From NCBI RefSeq assembly GCF_026151205.1, contig NC_087081.1, positions 4,893,246 through 4,957,245 on the forward strand: a stretch of DNA of 64,000 nucleotides, given 5' to 3'. Shown one piece after another: positions 45,990 through 57,683 of the stretch. The notes beneath the pieces were generated by a model. That model was not told where the DNA came from and ran no database searches. It saw only the letters and a list, made by a program, of their open reading frames with translations. The translations under genes and the position numbers were made by a program. Source of the stretch: Bolinopsis microptera. Its lineage: Eukaryota; Ctenophora; Tentaculata; Lobata; Bolinopsidae. Position 1 is the first letter of the stretch. Every line of letters begins with the position of its first letter.

Positions 45990-47689
45990 ACTTGGTTTTA
46001 CATTTCGGAAAGCAGCGTGGGTTTCAGAGTTCCGACTCCACTTGAGGATATGCTCCTGATAGCGTAATCCAGTTTCTTTATATTTGGGATAACCTCCGAA
46101 ACAGAAACCATGTCCCCCTCCGCCGCTTTTGTGGTGATGTAGAATGGCTTCAGTACCGCAATAGCTTTGGTCAGAAGATCCCAATCGTGAGGAGTCATCT
46201 GCAAAATTCAGTTGATCAATACTTAGCCTGTACATTGAGAATCTCATTAAACTATATAAAAAAATAAGTATAAAGAATAAGGAAAAGGAACGGAAATGAA
46301 GCCAATACCAGAAGTGAAACCCCACCAAAGAATAATTGATCCTTAGGTAGACCTGGTGAAATAAAGTGAGCTAGGAATTAGGAAGTCCAGCGGACAAGAA
46401 TTTGTTCCAGTTACATTCCAGGGACATTGATTCTCTAAACTTGATGTTAACTAGTGCTACTCAGAAAATGAGAGATGAGTCAAAAGAGCTGCATGTAAAC
46501 TGACCTGTTGAGATGCAGACAACGATAACTCTGCATTTTTAGCGGTGATTATTGCAGATTTTTATTCTGAAAGGCCTGGAACATCATGTAATAACTGTTC
46601 CATCTCGTGTCCACTGCAACTGGTCTGATGAGAGTTGCCTCTACTGCTTGATTTTCATTCAGTAGACGTTTACCTGCATGTGCGGGATAGTTTAACATAT
46701 GATAGTTAAGAAATGATAAACGCAAGTCGTAACAATGATAGTTTTGCCAAGATTATGTCACTCAACGAACATGTACCTACGGCAACATTTTAATCAAACG
46801 TTATTAATGTGTACATTTCAGTAAGGAAATATTTTGAATCAGCCGTTATTATCAGATTAAGTATGTGACAATGAAATCATCAAACAGAAAACCTAAGGTA
46901 AATGTAGTGATTCTCACCTGCAGGGGTTCTAAACTCCTTGATAAGACTCTTGATCTTTTTGATAAGCCGGTTAACTCCACTTTGAGAAAAACAGAATTCT
47001 TTACGATGAGATTCAGTAGATGGAGAAAACAGGATCCAGGCGGACAAACCCTTTTTCATGTTCGAAGCAGTGTCGCTGATAACGCAGTGAAGTTTCTCTT
47101 CGGACAGACCCCATGCCTGCAGTACAAATGACACATTGTTCTTTAACGAGTCACGTAATAATTTGTAATTAGAAACTATGTGGGCAGCTAACGGTTAATA
47201 TTTTCTACTATCAAAAAGCTAAGCGCACTCTGATGAACTCGAAATGAGCATGTATTTCGAATTTTACAATCTATATGGCATTGGCAGTCCTGAGTTCTGA
47301 GTTTGAACTTTGATCATGGGGTTAGAAATGACAAAAATTAGATATATATATGAGCTAAATTATTCAGATTTAACGATAGAACTTACCGGTATGTGCTCGG
47401 TTGTAGGGAAGGCATCTCAGTACAATAACTTTTCTTTCGAAGTTTGTAGTTACGAAGTGTATTATGACCCCCAAATAGGAATCCAGCGCTTTTGACAACC
47501 AAACATCACAGCTCAGACTGTAATCAGCTCCTTTCAGTCAATAAATTTCTTCAGTTTAAACTGTACTCTATTATATAATTCAGGAAACAGTTTTGTGCGC
47601 ACCACCTTCTCCGAATATGGACTTCCTCCAGGATCTGGCACAGTAAAGAATGTCCACACACCGGAAACATTCCTCTTGGATTGAGACAT
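45990..47689 (-). pseudogene. hAT transposase remnant (split and decayed)
   Basis: Pieces in order on the minus strand: a Met start at 47689 with SKRNVSGVWTFFTVPDPGG, like a BED zinc-finger start; near 47150-46920 LQAWGLSEEKLHCVISDTAS followed by NMKKGL and NRLIKKIKSLIKEFRTP, the hAT D-x-A-S-N-M region; near 46672-46540 LIRPVAVDTRWNSYYMMFQAF, the hAT T-R-W-N-S motif; at 46205-45998 MTPHDWDLLTKAIAVLKPF and SEVIPNIKKLDYAI, the helical domain before the catalytic end. The pieces may be exons or fragments between decayed stretches; one follows a CAG/GTAAAC-like junction. The C-terminal dimerisation region was not found. No intact transposase is encoded. Confidence 0.75.
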
Positions 47690-47894
47690 CCTAGCCTAAG
47701 GCATGTGACAAGCACCTGCAGCAAAGCACAGATTAGATTAGATTAGATTAAGAATAATGACATAAACATCATCACTAGTTTTAAACATTCTTTCTGATTT
47801 CCTCATTATCAGAACTGTGAACATTTCACAGCCTTCGTCATTAAAAAACAAACAAATTCTATAACTAACATAATTGTCATAATTTATTTAGAGA

Positions 47895-48170
47895 GTTAAT
47901 ACAGAGAATTAATACTGAGTGGGAGAGTAGCTACTGAGGGAAATATAGAGTAACACTGATGAAGACAGAGAGTTAATACTGAGTGGGAGAATAACTACTG
48001 AGGGAAATATAGAGTAACACTTATGAAGACAGATAGTTAATACTGAGTGGAAGAGTAACTACTAAGGGAAATGTAGAATAACACTTATGAAGACAGAGAG
48101 TTAATACTGAGTGGGAGAATAACTACTGAGAGAAATGTAGAGTTACACTGATGAAGACAGAGATTTGATA
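47895..48170 (+). repeat. 64-bp tandem repeat, four copies
   Basis: Units of GTTAATACTGAGTGGGAGAG followed by ACTACTGAGGGAAATATAGA and TAACACTGATGAAGACAGA, inside the 10.5-kb element. Confidence 0.88.
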
Positions 48171-48415
48171 CTCTTGCATGTTTATTATCGGTTTCGCATC
48201 AATGAGGCAGAAGGAAGTCACTGACGAAACGTATGCATTCAGCATTGCACAACTTGCAATGCACCTATTATGTTGGTAACCGTTGATGCTGTCTGCCAAT
48301 TCATCACAGCAGATGAAAAAGCACTCAAATTAATAGAAACATCTCCATCGGGAGTTTTTTAGAGGGTGAGACCTTTTTTAAATAAATTCACTCTCTAAAA
48401 CAGAATTGCATATAA

Positions 48416-50306
48416 TACTGCATAGACTCCACTCTCCATAGAGTCCACTAGTATTTAATATTAGCCTGTACTGGCTCAATAAAATGTGACCTCCAGATCA
48501 GTAAAATTAAGGGTGCTGGAAGAGCTGCATAGAGTCCACTAGTATTTAATATTAGCCTGTACTGGCTCAATAAAATGTGACCTCCAGATCAGTAAATTTA
48601 TGGGTGCTGGAAGAGCTGCATAGAGTCCACTAGTATTTAATATTATATTAGCCTGTACTGGTTCAATAAAATGTGACCTCCAGATCAGTAAATTTATGGG
48701 TGCTGGAAGAGCTGCATAGAGTCCACTAGTATTTAATATTAGCCTGTACTGGCTCAATAAAATGTGACCTCCAGATCAGTAAAATTATGGGTGCTGGAAG
48801 AGCTGCATAGAGTCCACTAGTATTTAATATTAGCCTGTACTGGCTCAATAAAATGTGACCTCCAGATCAGTAAAATTAAGGGTGCTGGAAGAGCTGCATA
48901 GAGTCCACTAGTATTTAATATTAGCCTGTACTGGCTCAATAAAATGTGACCTCCAAATCAGTAAAATTAAGGGTGCTGGAAGAGCTGCATAGAGTCCACT
49001 AGTATTTAATGTTAGCCTGTACTGGCTCAATAAAATGTGACCTCCAGATCAGTAAATTTATGGGTGCTGGAAGAGCTGCATAGAGTCCACTAGTATTTAA
49101 TATTAGCCTGTACTGGCTCAATAAAATGTGACCTCCAGATCAGTAAAATTAAGGGTGCTGGAAGAGCTGCATAGAGTCCACTAGTATTTAATATTATATT
49201 AGCCTGTACTGGTTCAATAAAATGTGACCTCCAGATCAGTAAATTTATGGGTGCTGGAAGAGCTGCATAGAGTCCACTAGTATTTAATATTAGCCTGTAC
49301 TGGCTCAATAAAATGTGACCTCCAGATCAGTAAAATTAGGGGTGCTGGACGAGCTGCATAGAGTCCACTAGTATTTAATATTAGCCTGTACTGGCTCAAT
49401 AAAATGTGACCTCCAGATCAGTAAAATTAAGGGTGCTGGACGAGCTGCATAGAGTCCACTAGTATTTAATATTAGCCTGTACTGGCTCAATAAAATGTGA
49501 CCTCCAGATCAGTAAAATTAAGGGTGCTGGAAGAGCTGCATAGAGTTCACTAGTATTTAATATTAGCCTGTACTGGCTCAATAAAATGTGACCTCCAGAT
49601 CAGTAAAATTAAGGGTGCTGGACGAGCTGCATAGAGTCCACTAGTATTTAATATTAGCCTGTACTGGCTCAATAAAATGTGACCTCCAGATCAGTAAAAT
49701 TAAGGGTGCTGGAAGAGCTGCATAGAGTTCACTAGTATTTAATATTAGCCTGTACTGGCTCAATAAAATGTGACCTCCAGATCAGTAAAATTAAGGGTGC
49801 TGGAAGAGCTGCATAGAGTACACTAGTATTTAATATTATATTAGCCTGTACTGGTTCAATAAAATGTGACCTCCAGATCAGTAAAATTAAGGGTGCTGGA
49901 AGAGCTGCATAGAGTACACTAGTATTTAATATTATATTAGCCTGTACTGGTTCAATAAAATGTGACCTCCAGATCAGTAAATTTATGGGTGCTGGAAGAG
50001 CTGCATAGAGTCCACTAGTATTTAATATTAGCCTGTACTGGCTCAATAAAATGTGACTTCCAGATCAGTAAAATTAAGGGTGCTGGAAGAGCTGCATAGA
50101 GTCCACTAGTATTTAATATTAGCCTGTACTGGCCCAATAAAATGTGACCTCCAGATCAGTTAAATTAAGGGTGCTGGAAGAGCTGCATAGAGTCCACTAG
50201 TATTTAATATTAGCCTGTACTGGCCCAATAAAATGTGACCTCCAGATCAGTAAAATTAGGGGTGCTGGACGAGCTGCATAGAGTCCACTAGTATTTAATA
50301 TTAGCC
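48416..50306 (+). repeat. 91-bp satellite, about 20 copies
   Basis: Head-to-tail units of 91 bp beginning GAGCTGCATAGAGTCCACTA and containing TAGCCTGTACTGGCTCAATA and TGACCTCCAGATCAGTAAAA. Some units carry a 6-bp TTATAT insertion (97 bp) near the ATATTA word. Most copies differ at only a few sites, and variant units recur in blocks, as after recent unequal exchange. The minus-strand open frames (72-104 codons) are periodic products of the unit. Confidence 0.95.
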
Positions 50307-53079
50307 CCAAAAAAGCGGTCCCGGTCGAGCCTTGGCTTTAACGAGATGGAAGCAACCAGAGAGATGGTTAGATGTATAAATTTGGGGATTGAAGTGGTTT
50401 GCAATAACCAGAGAGATGTTAAACAAATTGATCAACAGGTTGTACAAAAAAGCATGTGTAAAGAGTTACCGCTATCGAGTGATAAAAAAGGACAAAGGAG
50501 AAAGCATAAATATGATCTTAGGCAGCTAGACGCCAGCTAGCTCATCGCGGTGTCACATGACTTTAATACCACGATATCATTGGCCATCTATATATCCAAT
50601 GCGAAATATAAATATAGCGCGTTTTTCATGAATTAGTAGCGCCGTACAAAAATTAAGCAGTTTGGAACAAAATTACAAGTTTTCAGTTTACAGAAATATT
50701 GAAACATTTCAATTTTTGTTTGCATGAAGGTTTTAATGACTTAATACAGTCGTTTAGATAATGAAAATACTACAAAGATACCAAGTAAACTCACAAATAT
50801 TGCAACTTGGTTAAAAACAATGCATTTAACTGTTTTGGTGGCGCGCGCGCGCCATCTCAGTCAATTACTCCCATATTTGGTCAAATAGGATAATAGGGAC
50901 GCAGAATATGCGTCCCTCTAAAAAGTCCGATTCCCTTCATGGTATGCCCCTTTTTCCGCCTTCGGCGGCGCGCGCTTCGCGCGCGAAAAGTGGCATGCAA
51001 CGTATGTCAAGGCCAGCGCAATGTATCAAAATCATAAACTTGCGATATTACTCGTCAGCCAGCGCACAGCGCTGGCCAGCACTAACCAGCGCTAGCCAAC
51101 GCTAGAAACCCCCTCCCCCTCAGCTGATTACGTAATATGTGATCGATCCCCATCCCAAAGTATCGGTTTTAAATATTTGCGATATCACTCGTCGGCGCGC
51201 AGTTACTGTTAGCGCTAGCTAGGATCAATTGCAAATTAGCTTACCTGGGGACCTCAAAATATTATGTTCATATTAATCATAAACATATCCCGAATAGAGG
51301 TTAGGCGAAATGACAGCAGACAGGCTGAGCATGGCCCAGTAAAATTAGTATAAAGGGTCGTTCACATATTACGTAATCAGATAGCTGAGGGGGTTTCCAA
51401 ATGATGACCCTAATCTCTACTATAATTCAGAGAATTATTTCTGATGTAGAATGTTTGTATGTACGACCACCCACGTGCAAAACAAACGAAAAATATGAAT
51501 TTAGGTAACAACCAAAACGTTCCATAGCAACGGTGTTTTAATGCGCACGTGCACGTGCAAAGATTGTTTTAACGTCATTTTGATCGGTTTTGTTGTTACT
51601 ATGTTGTGTTTAAAGTGTTTAAACCTACCAGGCTGGACGCGCGCCGAGTTGGAACAGATATTTTATTTATTCGGCGGCACGCGCTTCGCAACGTATGTCA
51701 AATATTTTACGAGTATCACCCTTTAAACGTGCACGTGCAATGATTGTTTTAACGTAATTTTAATCGGTTTTGTCAATATTAATTTGTGTTAAGTGCGAGC
51801 AACATTTTAATCGGCTGTATCTTTGGTTGTGACGGATATTTGTGGGATATTTTTTGACGCGATTTAAACTTCATTAAATTCAGCCACTCAAATGGCAAGA
51901 ATCTTTAAAGCTTAAGTTGCGAACCATGCATTGTACTGTTAAGCGCGCCCAAAACAAAACTTTTTGGGAAAACTCAAGAATGATGAGTAATCACTTTACA
52001 CTCGACCGTCACGAAACTTTTTCAACCCGTTCTCTAGCTAGTCCTGGACGTCTATTCGAAACCTTACCCCTCTAATCTGATCCCAACTGCTGCTAACTGC
52101 TGCTAACAGCTACTCACTCACTGCTGCTAACTGCTGCTAACTGTCTCACGCGCGTTCATAGCAGCAGTTAGCAGTTCGCAGCAGTTTCTTTCCTGTGGAT
52201 GGGGCCAATAAAAATAGAGACTTCCGGATTTTTGCAAAATATACGCCTTGAGAAAATAACGTTTTCTTTTCTGGAGGAGAATTAAGGACATTGTTGTCAT
52301 ACGCGACGCGTTGTATGATCTTACCCGCCGCGCACGACACAGGAGAACCATAGTGTTGTACTTGTAGGTTTAAAACCTTCCAGGACGCGCGCCGAGTTGG
52401 AACAAATATTTTACGAGTATCACCCGTTAACTATAGTGCAAAGAAACTGCTGCTTAGTTAGCAGTTAGCCGAAGTTTATTTGCACTATGATCATTTTGTG
52501 CATCCAATAAGGTTTCCTGAACTTACTAGGATTCACGATCGAAAAGAGAGCCGCGCATAATATATATGTAATAGAATTTAGCGCGTTGAGTAAAGTCTGC
52601 TAATATAGCTGTGTATTGCTGATTGCATACTGAGCCACATACTGGGGACCGCAGTCTATCATCTTCATAAACACAGAAAATAGGAATGAGGCCAAATGAC
52701 AAATTGAGCTTTACCTAGGGACCCCAGGCTACTATGTTTATAAACATAGAATAGAGATAAACATAGAGTAGAGATCCCGCGGAATGACAGGCTGAGCGCC
52801 GCCCAGTAAGTTGAGCTCCGCCCAGCTAGTAAGCCAACGCTAGCTGACGATTGTAGATGTACGTTTATAACCGTTCCTTTACATATAAATGCGCACCGAG
52901 TTGGACTTGGATTTGAAATAATATTTCCAATTTAACGAGTATCACCCGCGTTAAGCTGACAAGAAATATCGCAAATATATTGCGCTGGTCAGTCAGTGTC
53001 AGCTGACGATAAATGATATCGCTAATATTTGATTTTGGTATATTGCACTGGCCAGCACTAACCAGCGCTAGCCATCGAT
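50307..53079. other. Inner region of the transposon, right side: fragments of other repeats
   Basis: Holds GC-rich CGCGCGCTTCGCGCGCG (50968-50984), MITE end fragments GATTACGTAATATGTGATCG (51125) and GGTCGTTCACATATTACGTA (51357), a duplicated GATTGTTTTAACGT segment (51560 and 51735), a (CTGCTAA)n stretch (52085-52180), and copies of the AACTCGGCGCGCGTCC and GCTGAGCGCCGCCCAGTAA families. No gene was recognised; the short frames at 50346 and 52127 have no known content. Confidence 0.6.
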
Positions 53080-54033
53080 TAATATCGCAAATATTTGATT
53101 TTTATAACTTGCACTACCTAGCGCTGCATGGGTTTGTGGTTGACGAGTAATATTGCAAGTATATGATTTTGATGCATTGCGCTGGCCAGTGATGGCCAGC
53201 GCTGGCTAGCGCTGGCTAGCGCTGGTTAGCGCTGGATAGCGCTGGCCAGCGCTGGTTAGCGCTGGCCAGCGCTGGCTGACGAGTAATATCGCAAGTATAT
53301 GATTTTGATACATTGCGCTGGCCAGCGCTAGCTGACGAGTAATATCGCAAGTATATGATTTTGATACATTGCGCTGGCCAGCGCTGGCTAGCGCTGGGTA
53401 GCGCTGGTTAGCGCTGGATAGCGCTGGATAGCGCTGGCCAGCGCTAGCTGACGAATAATATCGCAAAAATGTTGCGCTGGCTATCGATGGCCAGCGCTGG
53501 CCAGCGCTGGCCAGCGCTAGTTGTCGCTATCCAGCGCTATTTGTCGCGAAAATTATCGAAAATTTATCGAAAATTTATCAAAAATTGATACTTTGCGCTG
53601 GTTAGCGCTGGATAGCGCTGGCCAGCGCTGGCTAGCGACAACAAGCGCTGGCCAGCGCTAGTTGTCGCCATCCAGCGCTAGTTGTCGCTATCCAGCGCTA
53701 GCCAGCGCTGGCCAGCGCGCTAGTTATCGAACTGTTTTCTGCGATGGCCAGTTGCGCTGGCCATCGCAAACTATCGCGTGCGACAGTGTCGCATAGCCAG
53801 CGACAACTAGCGCTGGATAGCGACAACCAGCGCTGGATGGCGACAACTAGCGCTGGATGGCGACAACTAGCGCTGGATAGCGACAATTATCGAACAAATA
53901 TATTTTGCGCTGGCCAGCGTTATCCAGCGCTGGATAGCGACAACTAGCGCTGGATGGCGACAACTAGCGCTATCCAGCGCTAGTTGTCGCCATCCAGCGC
54001 TAGTTGTCGCGTTTTGACTATCGCAAAAGAACC
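53080..54033 (-). repeat. Right terminal inverted repeat
   Basis: Reverse complement of the left repeat, with a few unit-number differences in the inner part and essentially none in the outer ~350 bp. Confidence 0.9.
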
Positions 54034-54255
54034 GCAGGCTCTTATTGGCAAAATACTACTAAGGCATTCGTAGCAGGTCCAATAAGTTTTAGCTAGTTCA
54101 TCGGCTTCTAATTTAGTTAACTTTTCACATTTGTAATGTTTCAATCGTTCGCACAGTGCACAGTAAAGATGAGGGTGGTTCTTTGGGATCCGTTTTTCAC
54201 ATTTGTCACAGTGGTTTGGCCTGATCTGGTCTACATAACTCGCACATGGTTTCAT
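54034..54255 (-). pseudogene. LINE ORF2, N-terminal part: PHD-like zinc finger
   Basis: Seventy-four codons from an ATG at 54255: CDKCEKRIPKN, HLYCALCERLKHYKCE and YWTCYECLSSILPIRAC give the Cys/His spacing of a PHD-like finger. At the insertion point the frame stops at the target duplication GAGCCTGC (minus strand) and resumes in the same frame at 43478. Together the two parts give about 1222 codons. Confidence 0.85.
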
Positions 54256-54880
54256 AGATGAACAATGAGTAAAAGTAAAAGTAAAAGTAAAAATAAAATG
54301 ATATGATGTATAGTATTAATATAGCACGTAATCCTATCAGGACTGTTTAGCGAGGACTGCTCAGCCCTGTTTGTAAATCAGCCCGTGATTTCCTAGTTTC
54401 CTGTACCTATACCTTAATACCTCCTGCAGTTAATTACCTCCTGCTGTTCTAACTGTTCTGTTCTTAACTATGAGAAAACTTTACTTTTACTTTGCAATTA
54501 TGTAAACACTGTACAGGGTGGGGCGACCGCTAATCTAATGTTAGTCTAATGTTAGTCGTCTACTGTCAGTTGTGTAATGTACAATGTGTAGTGTGTAATG
54601 TAATGTACAATGTATAAAGAAGAACGCAGCTGTGTGGCGAGGTTTTAAGTTTAATCAAGGACTATATATAACGAAAAATTGAGCTAAGATAAGATAAGAT
54701 AAGCGATTTTATCGATGTTTATTTTTCCAAAATGAAGATGAGAATTAGTTGCTTAGATTTGGTAATTCTTTTGTTTCGTTGCGAGATTGTGGCAAGCATA
54801 GAATTAAGTTCTGGGACCAAAAGTGGTATGTTGTTCAGAATAAAATTTAGCTCATATCTCATGGTATGTTATTCAGAATA
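54256..54880. other. Gap between LINE ORF2 start and the duplicated unit
   Basis: Contains (AAAAGT)n near 54270, (GATAA)n near 54690 and two direct copies of ATAAAATTTAGCTCATATCT (about 54839-54890). It may be the spacer between LINE ORF1 and ORF2. Confidence 0.45.
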
Positions 54881-54928
54881 AAATTTAGCTCATATCTCAT
54901 AGTACATGATAATATCTTGTTACAACAC

Positions 54929-55651
54929 TCATTTGCAGTAAAACTCTTCAACTATACTAATAAATTGACGGCGTAGTGGCAATGGTCCTTGTCTAAAGCT
55001 GAGTGCTAGCAGTATGCAGTGTACCCAGCAGTCAGTCATTGCTGATTTCCCCGCGTGGTTCAGGTGTAAGCCGTCACGTGACAGGTGAGGAAGTCCGAAA
55101 CATATGTTCTCAAAGAGTTTGAAATTTGGAGTTCTGAGTGACAGTTTGAGAAGTAATTCATTGAGATAGTTAATGCGTCTGTTCATGTTGTTGTAAGGAT
55201 CAGCGGACATGGAGAGGTTTGTGATGCAGTCAAAGAGGAATTGTGTTTTGTATTTTTGCACGAAATGTTTCAGGTGGTTGTGCAGTGTTATCGGGTTAGC
55301 TGCGGAGACTTTCATCATGTCATTTATGCCTGCTGATATCAAAACCACGTCAGCCTGTTCGATGGATTTGCTGTGCTCATGGAGATCACGCAAAAAGAAG
55401 AGGTTCTCTCTAAATGCGATAACAGGCTCACGGAATAAGGAACAGTCAAAGGACGCATTCTTAGAGTCTGATAGTATGAGGACCTTTTTAGGTCGGCTCG
55501 CAGTGCTGGCAGGGTTGCGTGGCGGCCTGGTTGATCTAGCAGAGTGATCTAGAAGAACTCGACATGTGATGCTGATTCTAGGCCCAGTAAAATCAGATTC
55601 TTGAATGGGTGGAACGCTGTGATCAAACATGTCTTGGCTGGCACGTGACAT
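54929..55651 (-). CDS. SGNH-esterase domain protein, probable LINE ORF1, copy 1
   Basis: 240 residues from the Met at 55651; the frame is open about 75 nt further upstream (KLAFGYGKGELTPHHGS), so the true start may be earlier. The SGNH/GDSL hydrolase blocks are visible: KVLILSDSKNASFD (block I Ser), VVLISAGINDMMKV (block III G-x-N-D) and LSRDGLHLNHAGK (block V D-x-x-H). Esterase domains of this kind occur in ORF1 proteins of CR1-like LINEs, where they may aid membrane or RNP association. It lies 674 bp upstream, on the same strand, of the zinc-finger/RT ORF2, which fits ORF1-ORF2 order. A second identical copy lies in the tandem duplication. The alternative is a stand-alone host esterase. Confidence 0.75.
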   Translation of the reverse strand: MSRASQDMFDHSVPPIQESDFTGPRISITCRVLLDHSARSTRPPRNPASTASRPKKVLILSDSKNASFDCSLFREPVIAFRENLFFLRDLHEHSKSIEQADVVLISAGINDMMKVSAANPITLHNHLKHFVQKYKTQFLFDCITNLSMSADPYNNMNRRINYLNELLLKLSLRTPNFKLFENICFGLPHLSRDGLHLNHAGKSAMTDCWVHCILLALSFRQGPLPLRRQFISIVEEFYCK

Positions 55652-55965
55652 AGCATACAGAGAGCCGTGGTGTGGTGTAAGTTCTCCCTTGCCATAACCG
55701 AAGGCTAGTTTCCTCCTTCCTACTTTAGTACTTTGCTACCAGTATAACTAGTCCGGAGTACAAGAGCAATGAAATTATCAAATCCCTCAAAGATTAACAT
55801 TTTATTATGTTTATGTGCTCGGACTTCGTAATAATATCAAATGTCTGATAAATGTCTGAAATATATTTGCTAACTTCCCAAATTTGTATGTTCATTGTTC
55901 ATGGGCTTTTAGCCTTAATATGGATTATGGTTCACCGTTGTGTTTCTAACAAAGATGTCACTTAG

Positions 55966-56538
55966 ATGTTCAGTAAAAGAAGCACTTTGGCCGAGGCTGT
56001 GGGAAGATCTTTGTTGAGCAAAAAGATACGCCCTTCAAGGTGATAAAAGCACTAAAGGTTATGCATATGAATCAAGGGATAGTTAAAAACAACGTCCAAG
56101 TCTAATTTTTCCAGTAATAAACAATACATCCTTGAAAATCTTTCTGCAGGTAGAACTCCAGTTACTAAATATAATGAGACGCAGACAAAAGAGCGTGAGT
56201 TTGTAGTGGGGACAAAGCAAAATAGAGAGCCCTCTCCTTTATATAATGCTATACCAACACTACTAACTGTACCATTGTGTGCAATCAGCGGGGAACTGTC
56301 GGGAACGGGTTTTGCAGACTTATATAATGGGGGACCGGTATTCGGTAAGCTTATAAACGATCCAACAAGTTTGCACTCTGTACCAGGCTTATATAATATA
56401 ATACCTGCTGTGAGGGGGAGGGAATATTTAACCCGTGAACATTTATCCGCGTCTAACCAGGGGCGTTATAACAGCTGCAAGAGCCAAGAGAGCATTAGTG
56501 AGTTGAAAGATCATGAACTATTGAAACTCACGTTTTAA
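55966..56538 (+). CDS. Unrecognised two-exon gene, copy 1
   Basis: Exon 1 at 55966-56039 starts with ATG (MFSKRSTLAEAVGRSLLSKK) and ends AAG before GTGATA. Exon 2 at 56154-56538 begins after GGTAG and runs to TAA; the phases (2 then 1) agree, giving 152 residues. The protein is rich in LYN and Gly/Pro words (PSPLYNAIPTLL, GFADLYNGGPVFGK, VPGLYNIIPAVRG) and ends in a charged tail. There is no signal peptide or membrane span. I do not know the family. The start codon and the splice are inferred; exon 2 alone is an open frame from 56206. It lies on the strand opposite the SGNH ORF. Confidence 0.45.
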
Positions 56539-57121
56539 AATCGTGTGGTTTCATGAATATTTTGAATTAAATTTTAAAAGGTAGCATTAGATGATGATGA
56601 TGCAGCTTCCTTTGATTTATTAAAAGGGTTTATGCTCTCCAGTCTCCATTCGTTCTTCAGAACGTTTGGTTCGGTTTAAATTCGAGAAACCATACGATCA
56701 AAGATATACTACGTTAACTATTAACTAGTTTATTACAAATATAATGTTAGGGTACTAGAGAATTGTACAGTTTAAAGTACTCACTACCCAGCCGGCAAAG
56801 TTGCACAGCTTCTCAACCGATAGCGAAACATATAGAAAACTGTAGCTTTTATAAAACTAAAAGCTCTCTTTCATAACTGACGCAATAAAATATAGTCGGG
56901 CGGACGCATACCGGAATTCAGGGGAACTGGAAGCTTCAACATTCAATTTAAAGTCCAATAATCCAAATTTTTCTCTTTCGTCGTAATTATCGACGACGTT
57001 TACAATTTAGCTTCTTTCTTCTTTCGGACTTCGTTTTTAGACTAAACTGTAGTTTCTCACTACGAGATGGCCAGGCCTACTCTCATGCTGTCTATATGTG
57101 ATGATTAACTCTGAAAAACTA

Positions 57122-57193
57122 GGGACAACTGGGGAATGATCCCAGAACCTCGAGATTTCGCGTCTCTTGCTCTACCAATTGAGCTACTGACCC
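57122..57193 (-). pseudogene. Degenerate tRNA-like sequence, copy 1
   Basis: 72 nt fold as a cloverleaf: acceptor GGGTCAG with TTGTCCC (one mismatch), D arm GCTC/GAGC, anticodon stem GAGA/TCTC and T stem CTGGG/CCCAG. The anticodon position reads CGA but position 33 is G instead of T, and the T loop is ATCATTC instead of TTCRANY. It is therefore a tRNA pseudogene or SINE head. Confidence 0.6.
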
Positions 57194-57255
57194 TGATTCT
57201 CAGAGCGAAATCACCACTCATATACAGCACAATTTCATGCTTTGTGTGGAATATA

Positions 57256-57407
57256 ATTTTATCAGTTATTTAGAATATATATTCGCATTATCCACACTAT
57301 ATTTACATTACACGTACAACGTGATATCATTATCAGTGCAGTGTGTACAACACCAACTACACCGATCAATTGCCATGCGAATATATATTCTAAATAACTG
57401 ATAAAAC
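57256..57407. repeat. Inverted repeat, 32-bp arms (copy 1)
   Basis: TTTTATCAGTTATTTAGAAT continues to ATTCGCAT and is inverted at 57375-57407. About 86 bp lie between, including ATTATCAGTGCAGTG. It looks like a small MITE. Copy 2 is at 62402-62553. Confidence 0.75.
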
Positions 57408-57683
57408 TGTAGTTTAAAGGATTATCTCTCGAATAATCAACACTGCATCAGCATAGGAAAGTGACCCTCAAAGTCAAGTAATGATCGTTTCTAAAAGCTT
57501 GGGTAAGCTAAAATTTCACGCAAAATTGTCTACGCGCCAATAATTACGACACCCTGCTGTATGTCGATGAACAGATCATGTGGTACCGATTTTCGTGTTA
57601 TTTCATGATCCCATGGCATACAATGGTGCTACTCAGATCATGTAAAGATATAACTGTAGTTGCAAGCTATCGCGGATCACATA

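Larger units (their letters stand above)
43487..54033. mobile_element. 10.5-kb DNA transposon (hAT-like) with ~0.9-kb terminal inverted repeats
   Basis: The element starts GGTTCTTTTGCGATAGTC and ends with the exact complement. GCAGGCTC flanks both sides (43479-43486 and 54034-54041), a perfect 8-bp target duplication. The terminal repeats (43487 to ~44400 and ~53080 to 54033) are nearly identical for about 900 bp. They consist mainly of AGCGCTGGCCAGCGCT, AGCGCTAGTTGTCGC and related palindromes. The interior has decayed hAT transposase exons (minus), a 64-bp and a 91-bp tandem array, and older fragments. An 8-bp duplication and hAT remnants favour hAT; very long terminal repeats are unusual for hAT and would also suit Mutator-like elements (8-9 bp duplications). 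Confidence 0.88.

Noticed and set aside
48539-50046. Minus-strand open frames of 72-104 codons with a repeated ILNTSGLYAALPAP motif
   Set aside because: They are periodic translations of the 91-bp satellite; the longer frames arise only where units of 97 bp keep the frame open.
48416-50306. CRISPR-like array
   Set aside because: The units are contiguous 91-bp repeats without unique spacers, in animal DNA.
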